DNA of 12,098 nucleotides from Desulfuromonadaceae bacterium (lineage in GTDB: Bacteria > Desulfobacterota > Desulfuromonadia > Desulfuromonadales > SZUA-540): NCBI GenBank assembly GCA_003250235.1, contig QKGY01000156.1:1-12098 (forward strand). The letters are read 5' to 3'. The position numbers and the translations under genes were made by a program. The notes under the pieces were generated by a model, which worked only from the letters and a program-made list of their open reading frames with translations, did no database searches and was not told the origin of the DNA. Below are positions 5,909 to 12,098 of this stretch, piece by piece; positions within the stretch are counted from its first letter, which is position 1, and each line of letters begins with the position of its first letter.

Positions 5909-7513
5909 ATGCAACACATCAAAAATATACGTGTGATTCTGTTTGTGTTGATGTGTGCACTCCTGTCGTTTGGAGTGCCGAAGGCGGTGTCTGCTGCGGA
6001 TCTCTCAAAACTGAATGTCCAGTCTCTTGGGGTTGTCACGGTTGATGCGGAGGGTGCTGAGCTCCGCTATCCGGGATCTGTTTATTACAGCGAAGATCGC
6101 GATGAAGTCTTTGTCGTCGATTCCGGCAAAGATCAATTGGTTGCCTATACACTTGATTACTTTCCCAAAACAGCTTTCGGCAAAGGACGGGGAATCCAAA
6201 AGATTCACAGCTGTTATGTGTCTTTAGGACAGACCTACGTGCTGGTAGGTGATGTCGGGAGCAAACGGAATGGAAGAATTCTTCAATTCAATGAGGCATT
6301 TTTCCCGGTAAAAGAAATTGCCTTTTCGGGATTCACCGGGGCTGATGCGTTTATCCCGAGAGAGATGGTTCTCGGCAAGGATGGGCGCTTCTATGTTGCC
6401 GGGGTCGATAGTCCCGGACTTGTTGTCATGGATGCTTCCGGAGGGTTTCTTCGCATTATTCAGCCTTGGGAAGAAGTTTTGGGGGTTAAGGAGAAGGTTA
6501 AGGTCAACTCTGTCGTTCGGGATGGACAGGGACGCTTATATCTCCTGAGTGAGGAGATGGGTAAGGTTTATGTGTACGATGCCGATGAAAACTTTCTCTT
6601 CCGCTTTGGCCAGAAAGGTGGGGTCCAGGGTAAGTTGTCCCGTCCCAGGGGGATTGCCGTCGATGATCGGGGTGGGCGCATCTTTATCGTCGATTTTATG
6701 CGTCACAGTGTAGCGATTTACTCTCTCTCGGGTGAGTTTTTGTCCGAGTTCGGCGGCATGGGCTCGGAGAGGGGGTGGTTTTATTTCCCGTCCGATGTCG
6801 CCTTGGACAGAATGGGGCGGTTGTGGGTTGCCGATACGTTCAATCAGCGGGTACAGGTCTTTGGTTTTGACGAAAACTCAAAAAAAATCCAGGACAGTTC
6901 CACCAGCAAGGAAAATACAAAGGACACGTCATCCTCAAGCTCTTTGGGGACTTCTTCGGAACCCTCTGTCGATTTAACGGAAACCGATACAAACAGAGAA
7001 GAGGCGATCCGTAAAACGATTTCGGCCTGGAAAGGGGCCTGGGAAGGAAAGGACGTCAACAAATATCTATCCCAGTATGCGGATGAGTTTGATGTGTGCG
7101 GATATTTCTCCCATTACAACGAACGTGAAGAAGGAATGAGACCATTGACTGTGGAAAGCGGCAACCCGGTATCTCATGCTGACTGGGAACGATTCAGGCG
7201 TAAGCGACTTACGGAACCAGCCTTTATCGAACTCGTCATGGATGGGGTAAACATTCGCCCCTTAAAAGGGGGCGAATCGGTTTTGGTCAGCTTTCACCAG
7301 CTTTACCGCTCCGACCTGTATGAAGATGACGGGTATAAATCCCTCATTCTGAAAAAGCGATCGCAGGGCTGGGTGATTGTAGAGGAGCATTTTGCGCAAA
7401 AAAAAGCCTGTTGTCTGTCCGGTGGGTGTATCGCAACCCCTTCTCCGGTTGGAGGTACGGAGGGGAACGGAACATCTTCCATGAAATATGAATCCATGTG
7501 TGAGAGTGGTTGA
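5909..7513 (+). CDS. Exported NHL beta-propeller protein with C-terminal NTF2-like domain
   Basis: From ATG 5909 the product has 534 residues. A Sec signal peptide (hydrophobic core about 9-23) ends AVSA before A30-D31. NHL-type repeats up to about residue 318 have the blade pattern of RPRGIAVDDRGG-RIFIVDF and FPSDVALDRMGRLWVADTFN, suggesting a six-bladed propeller for protein or ligand binding. A Ser/Thr-rich linker (about 320-360) leads to an NTF2/SnoaL-like domain of the Cds6-C-terminal type (about 362-497: ISAWKGAWEGKDVNKYLSQY through GWVIVEEHF). The last 35 residues are odd, with C501, C502 and C507 and no recognised fold; they follow an A8 run at 7398-7405. The start lacks a clear ribosome-binding site and was chosen for the signal peptide. 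It leads the cytochrome cluster and may be an assembly or scaffold factor; that role is inferred. Confidence 0.85.
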   Translation: MQHIKNIRVILFVLMCALLSFGVPKAVSAADLSKLNVQSLGVVTVDAEGAELRYPGSVYYSEDRDEVFVVDSGKDQLVAYTLDYFPKTAFGKGRGIQKIHSCYVSLGQTYVLVGDVGSKRNGRILQFNEAFFPVKEIAFSGFTGADAFIPREMVLGKDGRFYVAGVDSPGLVVMDASGGFLRIIQPWEEVLGVKEKVKVNSVVRDGQGRLYLLSEEMGKVYVYDADENFLFRFGQKGGVQGKLSRPRGIAVDDRGGRIFIVDFMRHSVAIYSLSGEFLSEFGGMGSERGWFYFPSDVALDRMGRLWVADTFNQRVQVFGFDENSKKIQDSSTSKENTKDTSSSSSLGTSSEPSVDLTETDTNREEAIRKTISAWKGAWEGKDVNKYLSQYADEFDVCGYFSHYNEREEGMRPLTVESGNPVSHADWERFRRKRLTEPAFIELVMDGVNIRPLKGGESVLVSFHQLYRSDLYEDDGYKSLILKKRSQGWVIVEEHFAQKKACCLSGGCIATPSPVGGTEGNGTSSMKYESMCESG

Positions 7514-7591
7514 GCCTGATTGAAACTGGGACTTGGGGGGAGGCCCTCCTGGAATTCCATACCACCATTTCTAAGGGAGAGGAAAAGAGTC

Positions 7592-8386
7592 ATGAAAAAA
7601 TTTACAGTGAAGGGAATTTTGATCGCCTGCCTGGTTCCACTGGTAATGGCTGGCGCAGCCCAGGCAGCGGACAATGCCGTTGTCCCGCTTGAAAACAAGG
7701 ATTGTGTTAAATGTCACGTTGAAGCCGTACGGGACATCAACGGCAATGGGGGTAAACACCAAACGGCCGTAACCTGCCTGGACTGTCACCTCGAACATCC
7801 CCCTATGGGGACCAATACGATTCCGGCATGCAGCATGTGTCATGATCCCGGCGAGAAAAAGCACTTCACGATCGAAAACTGCATAACCTGCCATTATCCT
7901 CACCATCCGAAACAGATGGACTTCTCCAAAATCGCTTCCGTCAAGCCGGTATGTCTGACCTGCCATGCGCAGGAAGGGCAGGAGATGGAAACCTATCCCA
8001 GCAAACATGCCGCACTAGACTGTAAAGAGTGCCATACAGCGCACGGTCAGGCCATGACCTGTAATGAATGCCATGAGCCTCACTCGGCCGAAATGACCTA
8101 TGCCGACTGCCTGCGTTGCCACAAGCCGCATATGCCCTCTGTCGTGAGGTATGCGGATGATCTCCCCTCGGCTCTGTGCGGAAGCTGTCATGAAACGGCA
8201 GCCAAGAACCTGGCGAGCACGCCTCTGAAACACGGTGCTCTTCTCTGTGCCTACTGCCATAAGAGCCAGCACAAGATGGTTCCTGAATGTTCCACCTGTC
8301 ATGGTTTGCCGCATGGCGAGGCGATGCACAGCAAGTTCCCCAATTGTCTCGACTGTCACCTCGATCCGCACGCGTTGGCCAAGTAG
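7592..8386 (+). CDS. Exported dodecahaem c-type cytochrome (first copy)
   Basis: The 264-residue product has a Sec signal peptide (MKKFTVKGIL start, cleavage probably after AQA) and then twelve CXXCH haem-attachment motifs, from C38 to C252, about one per 18-20 residues. Many extra histidines near the motifs could be distal ligands, so bis-His low-spin haems are likely. There is no lipobox or membrane anchor, so it should be soluble in the periplasm or secreted. The ATG at 7592 is chosen over an in-frame start at 7520 because the signal peptide begins there and GGAGAGG (7576-7582) precedes it. Its C-terminal part aligns by eye with the next cytochrome (both end with a CH-x-DPHALA motif). Dodecahaem size and a downstream beta-barrel recall ExtA-like periplasmic cytochromes of Geobacter conduits, but orthology is untested. 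Confidence 0.93.
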   Translation: MKKFTVKGILIACLVPLVMAGAAQAADNAVVPLENKDCVKCHVEAVRDINGNGGKHQTAVTCLDCHLEHPPMGTNTIPACSMCHDPGEKKHFTIENCITCHYPHHPKQMDFSKIASVKPVCLTCHAQEGQEMETYPSKHAALDCKECHTAHGQAMTCNECHEPHSAEMTYADCLRCHKPHMPSVVRYADDLPSALCGSCHETAAKNLASTPLKHGALLCAYCHKSQHKMVPECSTCHGLPHGEAMHSKFPNCLDCHLDPHALAK

Positions 8387-8398
8387 AACGTCGTGTAT

Positions 8399-8426
8399 CC
8401 GGAGGCGGCTGTATGGCCGCCTCCGG
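8399..8426 (+). promoter_or_regulatory. Strong intercistronic hairpin between the two cytochrome genes
   Basis: CCGGAGGCGGC (8399-8409) pairs perfectly with GCCGCCTCCGG (8416-8426), giving 11 bp with the loop TGTATG. Only TTCTCGTT follows, not a T-run, so a classical terminator is unlikely. It starts 12 nt after the first cytochrome stop and ends 49 nt before the second start. An mRNA-stabilising or processing structure, or a partial attenuator, would fit. Confidence 0.6.
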
Positions 8427-8475
8427 TTCTCGTTGATGTCACAAGCCGGCTTACTACGAGCGAGCGAGGGATAAA

Positions 8476-9330
8476 ATGAAGAATAGGGTTCGAATCCAAC
8501 ATGCCTGTGTTGTTACTTGTTTTGTACTCATCGTACTGATTTGCGGAGTGGCTTTCGCCGGTCCCACCGACCAGGGGGCGGATGCCGATGTCTATAAAGA
8601 GCCAATCAAACCCTTAACCACATTAGAATGTGCCCGGTGCCATGTCGGCGTTTTCAATGCGATTCGTGACGCTGGCGGAAAACATCAATTGCATTGTCAG
8701 GAATGTCATCAGACCTTTCATACGATGAAGCCCGGCGTAGCCTGGAAGGACGCTGTCCCTAAGTGCGAAGGGTGCCATGGCAATCTCCACGGCAAGGGGT
8801 TTGAAAAATGCTTGGAATGCCATCTGAATGCCCATGCCCCGATTGCCAGTCTGACCGACCTGAACAAACTGTCTCCGAACTGCAATACCTGCCATGCCGG
8901 ACAGATCAAGGAACTTACGCAGTTCAAAAGTAAACACACCCTGCTGTCCTGCACGGAGTGTCATCATACCCGCCATGGCACGTTGCCGGCTTGTACGGAA
9001 TGCCATGCAAAACCCCACACGGCTTATGACGGGAATGCAGGTTGCCTGGGATGTCACCCGGTTCACTCCCCTACGCAAATCCGTTATGGAGAGGATGTCC
9101 CCAATACCATCTGTGAGACCTGTCACGAAGGAGTGGGGGCGACGCTGGCTGCAAGTCCTCGAAAACATGCCAGCCTCCCCTGCGTGTATTGCCATGCAGA
9201 GCGACATGGCAACATCCCGAAATGTCAGGGTTGTCATAGCCAGCCCCACAGCGAAGCCATGTTGAAAAAGTTTACGGGTTGCCAGGCCTGTCATGGTGAT
9301 CCGCATGCCCTGGCTCTTCCGGCAGATTAA
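8476..9330 (+). CDS. Exported dodecahaem c-type cytochrome (second copy)
   Basis: The 284-residue product has an N-terminal signal peptide with a hydrophobic core (about residues 11-26), probably cleaved after AFA. Twelve CXXCH motifs run from C52 to C269. Cysteines at C11, C15 and C23 within the signal region do not form a lipobox (the residue before C23 is Ile), so it is predicted soluble in the periplasm. GAGGG at 8466-8470 lies 5 nt before the ATG. Spacing and local sequence around the last six haems match the preceding cytochrome, including a KHA-x-L-x-C-x-YCH segment and the DPHALA end, so the pair looks like an old tandem duplication. It probably passes electrons through the periplasm towards the outer-membrane barrel encoded next; this is inference from context. 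Confidence 0.93.
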   Translation: MKNRVRIQHACVVTCFVLIVLICGVAFAGPTDQGADADVYKEPIKPLTTLECARCHVGVFNAIRDAGGKHQLHCQECHQTFHTMKPGVAWKDAVPKCEGCHGNLHGKGFEKCLECHLNAHAPIASLTDLNKLSPNCNTCHAGQIKELTQFKSKHTLLSCTECHHTRHGTLPACTECHAKPHTAYDGNAGCLGCHPVHSPTQIRYGEDVPNTICETCHEGVGATLAASPRKHASLPCVYCHAERHGNIPKCQGCHSQPHSEAMLKKFTGCQACHGDPHALALPAD

Positions 9331-9333
9331 CGC

Positions 9334-9372
9334 CACCATTGCATGTTTTGATGATGGTGCAGAATCATTTTT
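9334..9372 (+). terminator. Weak terminator or attenuator after the second cytochrome
   Basis: CACCAT (9334-9339) pairs with ATGGTG (9354-9359), with an inner CAT/ATG stem across a small bulge. A five-T run follows at 9368-9372, eight bases after the stem. The stem is short and AT-containing, so termination would be partial. It could lower expression of the barrel gene relative to the cytochromes. Confidence 0.35.
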
Positions 9373-9390
9373 AGCAAAGGCGGATTTCTG

Positions 9391-10005
9391 TTGAACGGAA
9401 CGGCAAAAATATTTTTATGCGGGCTGGTGCTCTTTTTCGTGGCAGAAGGGCACCGGCCCCGATCTCTGGAGGCCTCTCCGTTAGGTTTCTCGGGAAACTG
9501 GCAATATTCGGACCAGGGCGGCGATATGGATATGCCCTGGTCTTTTAATGAGTATTACAACCTGGATTTCACCAAAGATCTGACTTCGGGCATGCTTTTC
9601 TCCGGATCCGCCCGTTACACCAATAACCAACGAGGGGGAGGGGAGCGCTACAGTCTTCTGACCCCGACCCTATCTCTTGATGTGCGTAACGACCTCTTTG
9701 CCTTTAATCTCAGCGCTGTCGAAACCTGGCAAAACTCATCGGTAAGTGCCGATAAAGTCAGTCAGGCATGGGATGCCAATATTTTTACGCAAAATCAGGC
9801 TTGGCCTCGCCTCCGATTCAATTACGGACAAAGTCGAAGTTACGATGACCAGATCCCCAGGGAGGTCAACCAGGAGTCTTCCTATTTCGGCGGGCGTGTC
9901 GACTATACCTGGTCAACGCTGAGACTGCTCTACGATTACCGTATGGTTTCCAACGAGGACTTCACAACCCGCACGACCCCATTTCGGCCAGATCCAGGCT
10001 TCTGA
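9391..10005 (+). CDS. N-terminal fragment of the frameshifted beta-barrel protein
   Basis: This 204-residue frame holds the signal sequence (core IFLCGLVLFFVA) and the first barrel strands. The true protein sequence stops at about residue 196; the last eight residues (PFRPDPGF) come from the wrong frame after the extra C. It begins at a TTG codon because the upstream in-frame stretch has no ATG back to a stop at 9352. On its own it could not form a complete barrel. Confidence 0.6.
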   Translation: MNGTAKIFLCGLVLFFVAEGHRPRSLEASPLGFSGNWQYSDQGGDMDMPWSFNEYYNLDFTKDLTSGMLFSGSARYTNNQRGGGERYSLLTPTLSLDVRNDLFAFNLSAVETWQNSSVSADKVSQAWDANIFTQNQAWPRLRFNYGQSRSYDDQIPREVNQESSYFGGRVDYTWSTLRLLYDYRMVSNEDFTTRTTPFRPDPGF

Positions 10006-10024
10006 GGATTTTCTGGATGGACGA

Positions 10025-11467
10025 TTGACCGTCGCCGGAGCCTATCAGGTCTCCTATGATCAAAGCGATGTGGAAACGCGCGTCGGGGCGGGTGGAGAGA
10101 TCTTCATCCCTATCAGCCGATTTACTCTGGAGGCATATTCCGGGGCAGACGACACGCCTCTGGAGGGGGCTCTTCCCGTCAATAATCTGCTTCTCGATGG
10201 CAATATATCGGACCCCGCTGGTGTTGAAATCGGGCAATCCGGCCTGGTTCAAAACATGGCCCTGTTGATGAGCTTCCAAGCGTTTAATCGGATGAGGATT
10301 TATCTGGATAAAGAAATCAGTTTATCGACGCAAGCGCTGCTCTCCTGGAGTTTTTTTACCAGTGACAATGGAGTGAACTGGGTCCCTTTGGATCAGATTC
10401 CACAGATCACGTATGTGCTTGAGAATGGACAGACCGTGGTCGTCGTCGATATTCCGGCCCCTCTTCTTGAGGTTCGGTATTTCAAGGCTGTGGCAGAGCG
10501 CTCTGCCATTATCACCGAATCGGTTTCTGTAACTGAACTCGAAGTGGGCGAGGTGCGTCTCGCCACGTCGGATGTCGAGACGTATCGCAATACCTTCCTT
10601 GATCGAAAAGCCACCCTGTCCCTTACCTACAGCCCGTCGGATTCGTGGCGGCTCAGTTACAACCTTCGCCATTTCCTGCGCCAACCCGACCCGGGCCGGG
10701 ACAGCACGGAACTGAACCAGGCCATTTCTGCGGCCTATACCCTGAACCGGTATTTGGGGACGGTTGTCGGCATCAATCAGACGGAAAAAAAGAACAGTCT
10801 TGAGAGCAGGCGGCTGGGGAGGGCGTACTCCCTTGCGGTAACCTCCTCGCCTCTTGACAGTCTTGATGCCTCCGCGGGATATACCCACACGGACAATTAT
10901 ATCGGGAATATTAAAGACACCCTTCAGGATTCGCTAAATGGCTATGTGTCCGCAGTCATTTTCCCGGATCTTACGGCACGAATCAGTGTCAACTGGGACA
11001 AAAACCGGAGCGAAACAGCCTTGTATTCGACAACCACCACCACGTGGAGAGTCGACAGTACGGCGCGGATGTCGCCGAAATGGACGCTTGATCTGACCTA
11101 CAACAGGATAACCACGCAACAAGATGGTTCGATTTCCAGCGATTATGAGGGGAGCGATACCTCGACCTATGGCACAAAAATTAACTACCGCCCATCGGAT
11201 ATCCTGCTGTTTCTCTCCGAAGTGACCTACGAAGAGTATTCCGGGGATACGGCTGTGGCCGGGAGTGTTTCCTGGAAGGCCACATCGAAAATCCAGGCGA
11301 TGGCCCATTTCAGCCTGGGATGGGAAGAGACCAATTACAAGACGGTTGATCTGCAGGTCTTCTGGTCCCTGAGTCAATACATTTCTCTACGGGCTCTCTG
11401 CGGCTATCTGGTCGAAGACGGTGCCAATTCCTGGAATACATCCACCAGCCTGAGTGCCAATTTTTAG
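10025..11467 (+). CDS. C-terminal fragment of the frameshifted beta-barrel protein
   Basis: This 480-residue frame can be read from a TTG at 10025, but that codon has no ribosome-binding site or signal peptide. The coding sense extends back to 9980, so it is the continuation of the upstream fragment. It contains the jelly-roll-like insert (about 10155-10570) and the remaining strands, ending SANF with the terminal Phe typical of outer-membrane barrels. Confidence 0.6.
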   Translation: MTVAGAYQVSYDQSDVETRVGAGGEIFIPISRFTLEAYSGADDTPLEGALPVNNLLLDGNISDPAGVEIGQSGLVQNMALLMSFQAFNRMRIYLDKEISLSTQALLSWSFFTSDNGVNWVPLDQIPQITYVLENGQTVVVVDIPAPLLEVRYFKAVAERSAIITESVSVTELEVGEVRLATSDVETYRNTFLDRKATLSLTYSPSDSWRLSYNLRHFLRQPDPGRDSTELNQAISAAYTLNRYLGTVVGINQTEKKNSLESRRLGRAYSLAVTSSPLDSLDASAGYTHTDNYIGNIKDTLQDSLNGYVSAVIFPDLTARISVNWDKNRSETALYSTTTTTWRVDSTARMSPKWTLDLTYNRITTQQDGSISSDYEGSDTSTYGTKINYRPSDILLFLSEVTYEEYSGDTAVAGSVSWKATSKIQAMAHFSLGWEETNYKTVDLQVFWSLSQYISLRALCGYLVEDGANSWNTSTSLSANF

Positions 11468-11546
11468 TGAAGGGACTTCCTGCGGGAACAGTCGGTTGTA
11501 CAGGTATAGATATTGCTAATGAAAAATAAGTAATGCACTATGAGTT

Positions 11547-11552
11547 TATAAT
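11547..11552 (+). promoter_or_regulatory. Candidate -10 box for the CsgG-like lipoprotein gene
   Basis: A perfect TATAAT lies 37 nt upstream of the GTG start in an AT-rich 122-bp gap. No good -35 hexamer stands at 16-18 bp, so it is only a possible separate promoter for the last gene. Confidence 0.3.
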
Positions 11553-11577
11553 CTGATGCAGGCAAGCGTTTAAGATT

Positions 11578-11583
11578 GAGGAG
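11578..11583 (+). promoter_or_regulatory. Ribosome-binding site fixing the GTG start of the lipoprotein gene
   Basis: GAGGAG lies 6 nt before GTG 11590. The downstream in-frame ATG codons at 11608 and 11611 have no such site and would cut the signal peptide short. Confidence 0.7.
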
Positions 11584-11589
11584 AGAATC

Positions 11590-12098
11590 GTGCGAAATTT
11601 TTCCATCATGATGATCCTGGTGTTGCTTTCGGGGCTCCTTGGCGGCTGTTCAACAGCCAAACAGGCCTATCTGGAGGAGACTCTGGACCTCGGCTATGTA
11701 CAGCGGGTGGCCATTCTTCCCTTGGAGAATCATACCTCTGAAAAGTTTGCCGCTGAACGACTTCGGGATGTCTTCACCACCGAGCTTCTTTCCCAAAGAA
11801 TATTCGATGTGGTTGAAAAGGGGGATTTGAACCACTTTCTGCGGGAGGAGGTTTCTGAAGCTGAGTCATATAACCTCGATGCGGCCTTGGCCCGAAGGCT
11901 GGGACAGGCCCTGAGCATCGAAGCCTATCTGGCCGGCTCCGTTGACGACTATACGGAGATGCGTAATGGCTCTTACAGTTATCCGGTTGTGGCTGTTACC
12001 CTGCGGTTGGTGGATGTAAAGACCGGGAGGATCATTTGGCAGGCCAGTGGCAGCACCAGTGGTTACAGCACCTGGGGTCGTGTATTCGGTTTTGCCAG
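11590..12098 (+). CDS. CsgG-like outer-membrane lipoprotein (3' partial)
   Basis: From GTG 11590 the frame is open to the window end (169 codons seen). A lipoprotein signal peptide ends in LGGC with the lipidated Cys at residue 20; Ser follows, so outer-membrane sorting is expected. The mature part reads like the CsgG/LpoB-type fold: VQRVAILPLENHT, then FTTELLSQRIFDVVEKGDL, a helix with LGQALSIEAYLAGSVDDY, and VTLRLVDVKTGRIIWQASGS. Such proteins form secretion pores (CsgG) or act as lipoprotein partners in envelope assembly. It is co-directional with the barrel gene, 122 bp downstream, and possibly has its own promoter. Whether it belongs functionally to the cytochrome locus is unknown; the C-terminal part that would separate CsgG from simpler relatives lies outside the window. 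Confidence 0.8.
   Translation, partial: MRNFSIMMILVLLSGLLGGCSTAKQAYLEETLDLGYVQRVAILPLENHTSEKFAAERLRDVFTTELLSQRIFDVVEKGDLNHFLREEVSEAESYNLDAALARRLGQALSIEAYLAGSVDDYTEMRNGSYSYPVVAVTLRLVDVKTGRIIWQASGSTSGYSTWGRVFGFA

Larger units (their letters stand above)
9391..11467 (+). pseudogene. Outer-membrane beta-barrel protein interrupted by a +1 frameshift
   Basis: Two adjacent frames make one continuous protein of about 691 residues if one C of the C4 run at 9977-9980 is skipped: the first frame ends ...FTTRTT and the second resumes HFGQIQASEDFLDG. The start is TTG 9391 with AAAGG upstream, followed by a hydrophobic signal sequence. Alternating amphipathic strands rich in Tyr, Trp, Ser and Thr run on both sides, and the last residue is Phe, as in Bam-assembled barrels. 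Residues about 255-392 (after correction) interrupt the barrel pattern and resemble a discoidin-like jelly roll (WSFFTSDNGVNWVPL, VRYFKAVAE). Next to two periplasmic cytochromes, it may be the porin of an electron conduit, though no homology to OmbB or ExtB could be tested. The frameshift may be real or a sequence error. Confidence 0.75.

Noticed and set aside
7520..7591. In-frame earlier start for the first cytochrome
   Set aside because: It would add 24 charged and proline-containing residues before a good signal peptide; GGAGAGG favours ATG 7592.
8623..9339. Long minus-strand open frame opposite the second cytochrome
   Set aside because: It is the complement of repeated Cys-Cys-His codons and has no ribosome-binding site or recognisable fold.
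1..12098. CRISPR arrays, insertion sequences, tRNA or rRNA genes
   Set aside because: No regularly spaced repeats, transposase motifs, cloverleaf or rRNA-like sequence were seen on either strand.

Overview
The window most resembles the chromosome of a Desulfuromonadales/Geobacter-type bacterium (Desulfobacterota). The reasons are two neighbouring 12-haem c-type cytochromes, an NHL-propeller protein beside them, an NtrC-type sigma-54 regulator, and a molybdenum cofactor operon with an embedded tatA. The assignment rests on gene content and protein style only; no phylogenetic marker was available.

Region 1 (1-3842, plus strand) is a molybdenum cofactor operon: moeA (5' end outside the window), moaA, a stand-alone MOSC-domain gene, a short tatA/tatE-like gene, moaC and a moaB/mogA-type gene. 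moaC and moaB/mogA overlap by 4 bp. MoaA and MoaC would make cyclic pyranopterin monophosphate. The MogA/MoaB-type protein and MoeA would adenylylate molybdopterin and insert the metal. TatA fits here because many molybdoenzymes leave the cytoplasm folded through the Tat pore. The operon ends in a strong hairpin terminator (3870-3902) that also serves the convergent regulator gene.

Region 2 (3915-5357, minus strand) is a complete NtrC-family response regulator (receiver, AAA+ and Fis-type HTH domains) with a variant sigma-54 contact loop, GAYTDA. No histidine kinase is present in the window. It is followed by a 551-bp gene-free, partly AT-rich divergent region (5358-5908) that holds a 43-nt imperfect dyad and other short repeats.

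Region 3 (5909-12098, plus strand) looks like an envelope electron-transfer locus. It contains an exported NHL-propeller/NTF2-like protein, two exported dodecahaem cytochromes (24 CXXCH motifs in all), a large outer-membrane beta-barrel gene interrupted by a +1 frameshift in a C4 run, and the start of a CsgG-like outer-membrane lipoprotein cut by the window end. Periplasmic multihaem cytochromes beside an outer-membrane barrel recall the porin-cytochrome conduits (Pcc, Ext) of Geobacter. No extracellular cytochrome lipoprotein is visible here; one could lie beyond position 12098.
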